Of a stretch of DNA of 64,000 bases, positions 36,835 to 44,275 are shown one piece after another. The DNA comes from JALHOQ01 sp038144835 (lineage in GTDB: Bacteria > Bdellovibrionota > Bdellovibrionia > Bdellovibrionales > UBA1609), in the NCBI GenBank assembly GCA_038144835.1, contig JAYQON010000002.1, positions 36,366-100,365 of the forward strand, given 5' to 3'. Each line of letters opens with the position of its first letter. The stretch's first letter is position 1. The position numbers and the translations under genes were made by a program. The notes under the pieces are model-generated. The model made no database searches and had not been told where the DNA came from. It saw nothing but the letters and a program-made list of their open reading frames with translations.

Positions 36835-37110
36835 CTAACCGTTTCTGCGTCGTGAGATACGCCTTTGGCAAGCCTTTGCGGATTTTTCGTCAATCACGAT
36901 GTCACCAATTCTGCCAGTTTCCATCAGTGGCTGTAGACACTGAGCAAAAAACTGCGCTCGCTCTTCAGGGGTGTTGCCTCTGACTAATCCGGCCTGTTCA
37001 CAAGCCTGAATAATTTTAAGGCAGGGACGATCTTTGGATGAATCTAGAGACATATACACAAGGCCCATCAAAGCTCCGGTGATCATCGTGATAATGGCGG
37101 CTTTATACAT
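36835..37110 (-). CDS. Small exported or anchored hypothetical protein
   Basis: A 91-residue protein with an N-terminal hydrophobic segment (about residues 4-21, MYKAAIITMITGALMGLVYM) and four cysteines in the remainder (near 30, 37, 58 and 80), so disulfides are possible. The C-terminus is basic (RRISRRRNG). The family is unknown. It starts 9 bases after the lipoprotein gene on the same strand, so they form an operon. Confidence 0.65.
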   Translation of the reverse strand: MYKAAIITMITGALMGLVYMSLDSSKDRPCLKIIQACEQAGLVRGNTPEERAQFFAQCLQPLMETGRIGDIVIDEKSAKACQRRISRRRNG

Positions 37111-37119
37111 AGGTAAACC

Positions 37120-37629
37120 TCACTGAAGGCGTGAATATCGGTCAAAACTTTTTTCGCCACTCATCCGCAGTTGCAGCTGATCTCCGGAAACTCTGAAGTC
37201 GAATATTTTATTATCGAGGGTCAGGTGGCAGGACTCAAGGGGCGATGACTGTGGAGCGGAGAGTTGTAGTGAATGATCAAGGACGATTTGTTGTGGCCCC
37301 AACCATGCATCCACGGTTGCCGAAATCGTAACGCTGCTTTTATTTCCCATGCACGTTAGTGAAACTCCCATTTCATTTTTTGAATTGAAATAAACGGATA
37401 TAAAGCGAGCCACTCCACCCTTGTCAAATTTCGCTTCATCCGCCGACCATCCACCAAATAGAGTGTTTGGCACATTTGGAAAATCAGATGGTTGGAAAGT
37501 TTTTTTGCCAGGATCGCTTTTAACGCGATCCTCAATCTGCGAATCCCCACTCGCAGCCTTTCTATGATCACAAGAGACTTGAAGACTAACCGAGGCTATA
37601 AATAAAATGGCGTAAATTGCTTGGATCAT
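37120..37629 (-). CDS. Hypothetical lipoprotein
   Basis: A 169-residue protein with a lipoprotein signal (MIQAIYAILFIASVSLQVSC, lipidated C20). The mature part has a charged spacer (about 21-45) and a beta-rich domain (about 50-165) with two cysteines that could pair. I do not recognise a family. It is followed 9 bases later by the small cysteine-containing gene. Confidence 0.72.
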   Translation of the reverse strand: MIQAIYAILFIASVSLQVSCDHRKAASGDSQIEDRVKSDPGKKTFQPSDFPNVPNTLFGGWSADEAKFDKGGVARFISVYFNSKNEMGVSLTCMGNKSSVTISATVDAWLGPQQIVLDHSLQLSAPQSSPLESCHLTLDNKIFDFRVSGDQLQLRMSGEKSFDRYSRLQ

Positions 37630-37724
37630 GACGTTTACTCCGTGACAGAGGATTACGTATATTCCATCAAAGATTGGCGTTTCTAGTCACGACGCACTCC
37701 GATCCCTAGTTTTTGCTTAAGCTT

Positions 37725-38096
37725 TTATTTGTCTGCGCACTGACTATCGACTAAATTTTTTGCGCCTGAAAGACGGTACCAAAGACTTTCCGATAGGCCA
37801 ATTAGGACTAAAAGGGCGGGCAGGGTAAACATGCCTAAAAAAATCCAGAATAGAATTTCCATTTTTGCATTGAAGTCATGATTCCATATGAGAAAGCCGG
37901 TCACCAAAACACCGAAAAAAGAAAAAGTGAGAACCTGAATGAAAATAAAGCCCACGATTATGGCAATCATGGTCAGGCGCGTAGCTTGCAGGACTCGCAG
38001 ATAAGCCAGTATACTGCGTCTCTTGACCTCTCTTGCGACACGTTTCTTAAGGTGGAGTCGCAGAAAAAATACGAGAGTTTGAAAAAGCGTATTCAA
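37725..38096 (-). CDS. YqjE/phage-holin-like membrane protein
   Basis: A 123-residue protein with a basic N-terminal amphipathic part and two membrane helices (about 42-68 and 82-102). It resembles the YqjE/holin-superfamily proteins encoded with YqjD/ElaB-type partners. I chose TTG 38096 because AAGGGA lies 6 bases upstream and because it overlaps the partner's stop (TTGA); longer forms would overlap the partner gene by 85 bases. There is no lysis cassette around it, so a phage holin role is not supported. Confidence 0.7.
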   Translation of the reverse strand: MNTLFQTLVFFLRLHLKKRVAREVKRRSILAYLRVLQATRLTMIAIIVGFIFIQVLTFSFFGVLVTGFLIWNHDFNAKMEILFWIFLGMFTLPALLVLIGLSESLWYRLSGAKNLVDSQCADK

Positions 38097-38341
38097 TCGC
38101 GTTCCCTTGATCCTCTGAATCCGAATAAGAAGCCAAAGATAAAGAAGATCAAACCGACGATGCCTAGCGCCGCCCATGGATTTTCTTTCACTTTTTCTTC
38201 TAGATTGATCTTAGTTTTTTGAGCTTTTTCTTCGACCTTCGAACGAATTTCCTCAATTTGCGGTGATAAATCCTTGATAAGCTCCTGGAAGCGCTCAAGT
38301 TCCTCAATGGCTTGGGATAGATTTTTGGGTTTGTCGCTCAT
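38093..38341 (-). CDS. YqjD/ElaB-like (DUF883) membrane-anchored helical protein
   Basis: An 82-residue protein with an N-terminal charged helical region (about residues 8-50, EELERFQELIKDLSPQIEEI) and a C-terminal membrane helix (about 57-74, WAALGIVGLIFFIFGFLFGF). This matches the DUF883 layout, including the ENPWAALGI entry motif. In E. coli such proteins bind ribosomes at the inner membrane in stationary phase. It overlaps the YqjE-like gene by 4 bases. Confidence 0.85.
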   Translation of the reverse strand: MSDKPKNLSQAIEELERFQELIKDLSPQIEEIRSKVEEKAQKTKINLEEKVKENPWAALGIVGLIFFIFGFLFGFRGSRERD

Positions 38342-38409
38342 GGTATTTCTCCTGGGATCATGTCTTCTTTTCGGTTGCGCGGGCTCGTATCCTTAGGTAA
38401 CCCACACTC

Positions 38410-39057
38410 ATGGACTTAAATTGGCTACTTCAACAACCGGAAAAAGCTCGCGATCAGGCATGGGAAGAATCTGTTTTGAGACTTCTTTGTGAGACTAAAG
38501 TCCAGCTACAATCTGAGACTCCTCAAGAGGGACCTGATGGCTGGCCTTATCTTTTTGTTCGTACCGGAACTGAGGGTGCCGAGCCATTCGTACACGTTGT
38601 CCAGTGGCTCGCGCGCCGAGGTATTGGCCTGGTTGTGAATCCGCACAAAATGCTACCCGATTACATTTTCAGTTATGGAATGCTCTGGAATTTTGTAGAA
38701 ACTGGCCGATTTATTTCACCCAGCGAAGGCTTTATCGCTGCGAAAAATGATTCTCCCGAGAGCTCACGATTCAATTGGGTCATGGGCGCTCCGACCGAAA
38801 AATATCTGCCGTCTTATGTGCGGGAAATTTTAAAAAGCTTTTTGGCTCAGCAAGGCTATGCCAATCCGAAAATATTGGTAGCTAGTCAGGCGCCTGAGCA
38901 CAAATTGACAGATTTGATTTTTTCAATTGAGGCCCTCAACCATCTGCAAACCAAGGATCAAAAAGTGATGGCCGAAGCTGTGGGGTGGTTCTTGCCCCTG
39001 CACTATAATCTGGTGTTCGCTTCTGAAAAAGGACTGCCAGAGTTTGTGGATTTGTAA
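38410..39057 (+). CDS. Hypothetical cytoplasmic protein
   Basis: A 215-residue protein without a signal peptide or membrane segment. A predicted alpha/beta fold includes GPDGWPYLFVRTGTEGAEPF, ARRGIGLVVNPHKMLPDYIF and AVGWFLPLHYNLVFASEKGL. It is acidic. I do not recognise a family. It is divergently placed to the DUF883 gene and converges with the PilZ gene. Confidence 0.7.
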   Translation: MDLNWLLQQPEKARDQAWEESVLRLLCETKVQLQSETPQEGPDGWPYLFVRTGTEGAEPFVHVVQWLARRGIGLVVNPHKMLPDYIFSYGMLWNFVETGRFISPSEGFIAAKNDSPESSRFNWVMGAPTEKYLPSYVREILKSFLAQQGYANPKILVASQAPEHKLTDLIFSIEALNHLQTKDQKVMAEAVGWFLPLHYNLVFASEKGLPEFVDL

Positions 39058-39074
39058 AGCTTTCGATTTATCCT

Positions 39075-39482
39075 CTAGATTTTGTTTGAGTTGTCATCGT
39101 CTTTGATTTCACCCGGCTCCGGCAAGAGATCGACCAAGCAACCTCGCCAGTACTCTGGAACTTCCGGTGAAAAAACCACTGCAAGTTCAAAGAGGCCTTT
39201 GCCAATATGGTCAGCTCGCGTCACTGTTCCGTCGAGATCCAAATTCATTTGTGGCAAATACATCACTACTTGGTGGCCGACCAAACTTTCTAGGGTCAAA
39301 TTTTCGCGAAACTCTTTTGGCACTAGCTGGGTGCGATCAATGCGCATTCGAAAGCCCGATGGGGATGCATCTACTATGACGGCCTCGCGAGCGACCACTG
39401 CATAATTCGAGAGTGAGGTAAGCTCAGACACGTGAATAAAATCGACCACCTTACGAGCCTGGAGCCTTCTTTCTGCCTTCAT
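39075..39482 (-). CDS. PilZ domain protein, likely c-di-GMP binding
   Basis: A 135-residue single-domain protein. It has RLQAR (R6-x3-R10) near the N-terminus and DASPSGFRMRI around residue 39, which together are the RxxxR and D/NxSxxG motifs that bind cyclic di-GMP in PilZ proteins. Residues about 60-120 complete the beta barrel. A role in motility, adhesion or predation signalling is possible. No diguanylate cyclase is nearby. Confidence 0.85.
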   Translation of the reverse strand: MKAERRLQARKVVDFIHVSELTSLSNYAVVAREAVIVDASPSGFRMRIDRTQLVPKEFRENLTLESLVGHQVVMYLPQMNLDLDGTVTRADHIGKGLFELAVVFSPEVPEYWRGCLVDLLPEPGEIKDDDNSNKI

Positions 39483-39611
39483 AGATTCAACATCCTTTGC
39501 TTCGATTCTCTTACCTCTTTCCTATCGGAGAGTCTGGACCAAAGGTTAAGGAGATTAGCGAAACTGGACGCTGGTACGGTGTTTTAAAATGAGACTTTTT
39601 CTCGGCTGAAG

Positions 39612-41045
39612 TTAGGCCACTACTTTGTAAACCGTGGCCCGACTCGCACCCATGCGTTGAAGGCGTTTATGCTCCAAAGCCCAAGAGGCCAGGCGCTTAA
39701 ATGAGGATGAGGATATACCCAGCTTGGCTTGGACTTCTCGAGAAGAAAAGGTGGTATTAGGACCAAATAGGCTATGAATTTTGCGCAAACAGATTTCTTG
39801 TTCATCAAGTCTGATTTTTTGTTCTGGTAAAACAAAGGCAAAAGCTCCGTGAACCTTGAGCCGGTATTGGCCTTCATTTTCTACTACTTCAACGGGAATT
39901 TGATTGGTCTCAAACCAACGTCGAAGTCGCCAAAGCAACTGGTGAATTCGGTTGGGCGTAGTCGAGGCATCAAATTTTTCCTCCGAGAAGAGCTCGGCAA
40001 AAATGGAACCTATGCTCCAAGGCCGATAAAGGTCGCCCAGTAGTACGGCAATGAGTCTATGAACGGTGTTTCCTGGAGAGGTCTTAATTTGCATGCCATG
40101 TATCTCGCCAGTAGAGACATCCATGTAGGCTCCTTGCGGGTTGCCAAAGACAAATCGGGTGTTGTCTCTCTGTTTGCGACCTATTATCTGAGTCACGTGT
40201 TCTCGGTAGGTTGCGAATGGAGTACCCATCAATAAATGATCGAAGCTATTTTGATCAAACTGAATTCGATTGCTGAAAAAATCTATATCGCGAAGATGCT
40301 CAAATTCTTGGGCAAATTCAGCTTGCGAGCGAAAGTGATTCAAGGGCTCAAGGGTTTGCGTTTTTAGTGCATCGATCACAGCGTACCACTTGCGAATCTT
40401 TAAAGCCTCTCCACTTTCGGTTAGGATGTGTGCAGCTTTTTCTAAGTTAGTCAGAGCTAGGTCCAATTCATTTTTATGAATGTAGATTTGAGCACGAAGC
40501 TCATGACCATTCGCCCAGAGCTGCTTATGGCCTTCAATCTCCGCGGCTTTAATAACTTCAGTTAAAATTTGCTCAGCATCTATCCATGCACCCAGGGCCA
40601 CATGAGCGGCGGCGAGATTTATTTGTCCGACCCGTCGTGAATAAGCGGAATCTGCTTGTTCGATATAGGTTTTTAGAAGAGGTATGGCTTGCGCGTGTTC
40701 AAAGCGGGTCATATGGCCAAAGGCCTTAAATAATTTGGCCGAAGGCAGGTCTTGAATGTCTGCGAGTATATTCAAAGCCTCGTGGGTTGCGCCCACCTTA
40801 ATTAGGCTTGCCGCATACTCCGCCTGTTCTTCTCGAGAAGCAGGTTCTTGAGCGTCGAGTTGCATGGCTGGCCATAGTAATTTCAAAGCTTGATAATCCA
40901 TGCGGGCTCGACGGTAGAGGTTGGCAAATTTCAGACGCCACTCTTTGGGGATTTGGTCGCTATTCACGGTTCTCAACTTAGCAGCAGCATTAGAAATGCG
41001 CCCAGCACGCAGGTCAGATTCACAGGCCTGAATCAGCTCAGTCAT
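39612..41045 (-). CDS. TPR regulator with C-terminal winged-helix domain
   Basis: A 477-residue cytoplasmic protein. The N-terminal 240 residues are helical, TPR-like repeats (LAAAHVALGAWIDAEQILTE and AQIYIHKNELDLALTNLEKA). A central region (about 280-400) contains NTVHRLIAVLLGDLYRPWSI and RIHQLLWRLRRWFETNQIPV, which resemble winged-helix elements. A second helix-turn-helix lies at the C-terminus (FSSREVQAKLGISSSSFKRL). I chose ATG 41045 because AAGGAGAG precedes it. It is a probable transcription regulator; the target is unknown. It resembles the regulator at 32943 in layout but not clearly in sequence. Confidence 0.72.
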   Translation of the reverse strand: MTELIQACESDLRAGRISNAAAKLRTVNSDQIPKEWRLKFANLYRRARMDYQALKLLWPAMQLDAQEPASREEQAEYAASLIKVGATHEALNILADIQDLPSAKLFKAFGHMTRFEHAQAIPLLKTYIEQADSAYSRRVGQINLAAAHVALGAWIDAEQILTEVIKAAEIEGHKQLWANGHELRAQIYIHKNELDLALTNLEKAAHILTESGEALKIRKWYAVIDALKTQTLEPLNHFRSQAEFAQEFEHLRDIDFFSNRIQFDQNSFDHLLMGTPFATYREHVTQIIGRKQRDNTRFVFGNPQGAYMDVSTGEIHGMQIKTSPGNTVHRLIAVLLGDLYRPWSIGSIFAELFSEEKFDASTTPNRIHQLLWRLRRWFETNQIPVEVVENEGQYRLKVHGAFAFVLPEQKIRLDEQEICLRKIHSLFGPNTTFSSREVQAKLGISSSSFKRLASWALEHKRLQRMGASRATVYKVVA

Positions 41046-41149
41046 CGCAAGAGCTCTCCTTGTGGGGTTAGGATGCACTTTCTTGATTGTAACCTAAGAA
41101 ATTATCGCAATAGAACGTTATGCTTCGATACGTCTCAACATGAGACAAA

Positions 41150-41698
41150 TTATTTTATTAAACAAACTGAATATAAATAAAGACGAGTTTTATATATGAT
41201 ACCGGTCGCAGTGGTGGGTTGAAGCCCTCTGAAAGAATAGAGTCCATGGCGCAGGTCGCGCCAGTGGCCAACGCGAACCTCGGATAACACCTGGGGTTGC
41301 GTATGTTCCAAAGCTTTAAAAAAGCTTTCCTTGGCACTCCAAAGGAGAAAGCCCTGCGGGCATTCTTCCAACTCAGAACGGCTGGCTATGCGCTGAACGA
41401 CTGAAAGACTAATTCTCTTTAAGCTTTCGATGTCAAATCCAACTCTGGTCGGTCGACAGACTGAAGCCCAACCTCCCATACCCAAAGTGTGAGATAGGCT
41501 TAATGAGTAAGTTTTTGGTCTTGGAATTTTATTGAGATCCTCAATGTTCTCAGAGAGGTCAAGGGCTCTATTCGCTGCGGCTCTTAGTCGCCGTCGGTGA
41601 CCTGGCTGTCTGGCGCTCCAGTTGACGCTGGTGTGTAACTGTAAACTAGGGTCAATTTGATGGCAGGTTGAAATCAGCCGTTGAAGATTTTTGGCCAT
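41150..41698 (-). CDS. 4'-phosphopantetheinyl transferase, Sfp-like
   Basis: A 182-residue protein with two motifs of the PPTase superfamily: VGFDIESL (G-x-D) near residue 98 and LLWSAKESFFKAL (W-x-x-K-E-S/A) near residue 125. It moves the phosphopantetheine arm of CoA onto acyl or peptidyl carrier proteins. ATG 41698 is chosen; a longer reading frame extends well into nadA and lacks a ribosome site. It still overlaps the end of nadA by 25 bases. It is somewhat short compared with Sfp (about 220) and longer than AcpS (about 125). Confidence 0.8.
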   Translation of the reverse strand: MAKNLQRLISTCHQIDPSLQLHTSVNWSARQPGHRRRLRAAANRALDLSENIEDLNKIPRPKTYSLSLSHTLGMGGWASVCRPTRVGFDIESLKRISLSVVQRIASRSELEECPQGFLLWSAKESFFKALEHTQPQVLSEVRVGHWRDLRHGLYSFRGLQPTTATGIIYKTRLYLYSVCLIK

Positions 41699-42633
41699 GA
41701 GACCGTTTCTCCGCGTGTGATGGCCATCATCCGTTGTAAAGAGTGGCGGGCTTTTTCGATCAACACCGGCGGAAGGGCAATCTCTGGGGTCAATTTTTCT
41801 AAATTTATCTCCATCTTCTCTAATGTGTTGAGTTTCATGTAGGGACATTGGTTACAAGCGCAAGAGCCTTGAGCTGGTGCCTCAAGCAGAAAGGCATCGG
41901 GACGAGCTTTTTGCATTTGATGTAAAATTCCTGGCTCGGTAGCAACTATAAATTTTCGGTAATGAGTGTTGCTCACTTCCGCCAGTAGACGTGACGTTGA
42001 GCCAATCACATCCGCATAGGCGAGAACATTTTCATCGCACTCAGGATGAGCGAGTACGAGTGCATCGGGATGTTCAGTCTTCAATTCAAAAAGTTTGCGC
42101 GCTGAAAAAAGGATATGAACTTCGCATGCTCCTGGCCACAGTTGCATATCGCGATTCAATTTTTTGCTAAGGTAACGGCCAAGATTGCGGTCAGGGCCAA
42201 AAAGAATTTTACGATCTTCAGGAATGGCCTGAATAATTTTCTCAGCATTGCTCGAGGTCACACAAACGTCCGAGATCGATTTTACCTCAGCTGAGCTGTT
42301 GACGTAGCTGACGCAGATGGCTTCGGGATATTGCCTGCGCCATTCGAGATATTGCAAATAAGGTGAATGATCTACAAGCGAACAGCCAGCATTGATGTCA
42401 GGAACAAGAACTATTTTTTCAGGAGAAAGGATTTTAGCAGACTCGCCCATGAAGACAACGCCCGCTAACAGAATGATGGGTTTTGTGGTTTGCTCCCCCA
42501 ATTGAGCTAGAGCCAAGCTGTCGCCAACATGATCCGCCAGATCTTGAATTTGACCGTCCTCGTAATAATGAGCCAGGATCAGAGCGTTTCGTTCTTTTTT
42601 AAGTTTGATTATTCGATCTCGCAGGTTGAGCAT
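41674..42633 (-). CDS. nadA: Quinolinate synthase
   Basis: A 319-residue NadA. It has the NALILAHYYEDGQIQDLADH start typical of the family, the central TSSNAEKIIQ motif and cysteines in INAGCSLVD, WPGACEVH and GSCACNQCPYM that supply the three ligands for the 4Fe-4S cluster. It condenses iminoaspartate with dihydroxyacetone phosphate to quinolinate in NAD synthesis. NadB and NadC are not in the window. The Fe-S need links it to the suf operon in general terms only. Confidence 0.95.
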   Translation of the reverse strand: MLNLRDRIIKLKKERNALILAHYYEDGQIQDLADHVGDSLALAQLGEQTTKPIILLAGVVFMGESAKILSPEKIVLVPDINAGCSLVDHSPYLQYLEWRRQYPEAICVSYVNSSAEVKSISDVCVTSSNAEKIIQAIPEDRKILFGPDRNLGRYLSKKLNRDMQLWPGACEVHILFSARKLFELKTEHPDALVLAHPECDENVLAYADVIGSTSRLLAEVSNTHYRKFIVATEPGILHQMQKARPDAFLLEAPAQGSCACNQCPYMKLNTLEKMEINLEKLTPEIALPPVLIEKARHSLQRMMAITRGETVSWPKIFNG

Positions 42634-42722
42634 GCAGCGAAGGATAGCAGCTACCGATCACCCTGGGCAGGGGGGTGCACAAAAAAACGGCAATTACTTT
42701 GAAAAGGCATGGACGTTGAGGC

Positions 42723-43313
42723 TTAAAGCTCGCCGCCTTTTAGGACATTGATTATAGCTTTAGATACGGTTCGCAGACTTTCAAAAACACCTTTACCTTC
42801 AGAGGCAGTACCTTCGAAATCAACAGAATTGTATTTATTCAAAGCTGTGCGCAGTTCTGCCACAGATAGGGCGTTGGGCAGATCGCGTTTATTGTATTGA
42901 ATAACGAGAGGGATATCCCGAATGTCGTAGCCTTGCTGCTCGAGGTTCTTTTTCAGGTTTTCCATCGACTGTAGATTTTCTTCCATCCGCTCAGCTTGTG
43001 AGTCAGCCACAAAAACGACTCCATCAAGACCCTTTAATATCAGCTTGCGGGAAGCATCATAAACAACTTGTCCAGGTACCGTGTAGAGATGGAACCTAGT
43101 TTTGAAGCCGCGGATATCGCCAACATTTAAGGGAAGAAAATCAAAAAACAGAGTGCGTTCGGCATCACCCGGCAAACTGAACAGCTCAGACTTCTCTGGT
43201 GAAGCTGTTTGTTGGTAAACCCATTGGAGATTGGTGGTTTTACCGCCAAGTGATGGACCGTAGTAAACGATCTTGCAGTGAATCTCCTTGGCATTGTAAT
43301 TAATGAATGACAT
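42723..43313 (-). CDS. mglA: MglA-family small GTPase
   Basis: A 196-residue Ras-like GTPase of the MglA family. The P-loop is YYGPSLGGKTTNL, the PM3 motif is the MglA-specific TVPGQVVY and the base-specificity motif is QYNKRDLP. MglA controls polarity and motility in Myxococcus and is present in Bdellovibrio. Its GAP partner MglB is not seen here. It begins 4 bases after recR and is the last gene of the ffs-dnaX-ybaB-recR-mglA series. Confidence 0.95.
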   Translation of the reverse strand: MSFINYNAKEIHCKIVYYGPSLGGKTTNLQWVYQQTASPEKSELFSLPGDAERTLFFDFLPLNVGDIRGFKTRFHLYTVPGQVVYDASRKLILKGLDGVVFVADSQAERMEENLQSMENLKKNLEQQGYDIRDIPLVIQYNKRDLPNALSVAELRTALNKYNSVDFEGTASEGKGVFESLRTVSKAIINVLKGGEL

Positions 43314-43317
43314 TTAA

Positions 43318-43935
43318 TTAAACCTGCACCCGATTCTCAATAGCTCGTCCAAGTGTTCTATAATCAATATAATCAATATCGCCGCCGATGGGAACACCGT
43401 GAGCGATACGGGATGTCTTGATCTTCATGTCTTTTAGGATTTTTGCCAAGTAAAGAACGGTTGTATCACCTTCTAGATCGGCATCGAGGGCTAAAATAAC
43501 CTCGGTGACTTCAGAAATGCCGTCTGAATTTGGGGTTAAACGATCCAGAAGTGCCTGAATTTTGAGATCTTGTGGGCTCACCCCGTCCAAGGGCGAGATG
43601 GCCCCATGCAAAACATGATAGCGACCGCGAAACACCCCTGAAGATTCAATACGTTCAATATCGGCAGGATCCTCGACCACACAGATAGATTCACTAGAAC
43701 GCATGGGGTCTTTACAGAAGTGGCAGCAGTCGTCTTCTTCGGTGAAAGCAAAACAGCTCGGGCATTCTTGAATTTTTTCTTTGACCGCTTTCAAAGCATC
43801 TCGCAAAGCCTGCACATACTCGTTTGGCGAACGTAGGAGATGGTAAGCGAGACGCTGAGCCGTCTTAGGGCCGATTCCTGGAAGACGGCTGAGCTCATGC
43901 ACCAGCTGATTGAGAGAAGGAATTTTTTGTAGCAT
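43318..43935 (-). CDS. recR: Recombination mediator RecR
   Basis: A 205-residue RecR of typical length. It has the helix-hairpin-helix LSRLPGIGPKTAQRLAYHLL, a four-cysteine zinc finger (CPSCFAFTEEDDCCHFC) and a Toprim domain beginning at SICVVEDPADIERIE. It works with RecO to load RecA on gaps. It follows ybaB by 13 bases. Confidence 0.97.
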   Translation of the reverse strand: MLQKIPSLNQLVHELSRLPGIGPKTAQRLAYHLLRSPNEYVQALRDALKAVKEKIQECPSCFAFTEEDDCCHFCKDPMRSSESICVVEDPADIERIESSGVFRGRYHVLHGAISPLDGVSPQDLKIQALLDRLTPNSDGISEVTEVILALDADLEGDTTVLYLAKILKDMKIKTSRIAHGVPIGGDIDYIDYRTLGRAIENRVQV

Positions 43936-43948
43936 TGTTCAAAGACAA

Positions 43949-44275
43949 TTAAAACATTCCCGGAAGCGAAAAGCCACCGGTGATCTTTGCCATTTCTTGA
44001 TCAGACGTGGTCTTTGCAATACGGATAGCCTCATTGACAGCCCCCGCCACCAGGTCTTGCAGCATATCTTTGTCGCCTGACGAGAGAACATCCGACTGGA
44101 TATCCACCGACTTCACTTTGTAATCACCCGTGACAATCACTTTTACCGCGCCGCCGCCAGAGGTTCCTTCAAATTCACGGGCCGCAAGCTCTTCTTGGGC
44201 TTTTTTCATGCGCGATTGCATTTGGTTCGCCTGTCTCATGAGAGCTTGCATACCGCCGCCACCAAAACCTTTCAT
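43949..44275 (-). CDS. ybaB: YbaB/EbfC nucleoid-associated protein
   Basis: A 108-residue member with the glycine-rich start MKGFGGGGMQALMRQANQMQ, the coiled-coil helix and the SSGDKDMLQDLVAGAVNEA segment of the family. It is a DNA-binding homodimer commonly encoded between dnaX and recR, as here. Its start overlaps the dnaX stop (ATGA). Confidence 0.95.
   Translation of the reverse strand: MKGFGGGGMQALMRQANQMQSRMKKAQEELAAREFEGTSGGGAVKVIVTGDYKVKSVDIQSDVLSSGDKDMLQDLVAGAVNEAIRIAKTTSDQEMAKITGGFSLPGMF

Noticed and set aside
37725..38096. Phage holin and prophage remnant
   Set aside because: The protein resembles holin-superfamily members, but no endolysin, structural or integrase genes are near, and the DUF883 partner fits a host YqjD/YqjE pair.
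41698..41848. Longer N-terminus for the PPTase
   Set aside because: It would lie wholly within nadA, lacks a ribosome site and reads as an unrelated, charged sequence.
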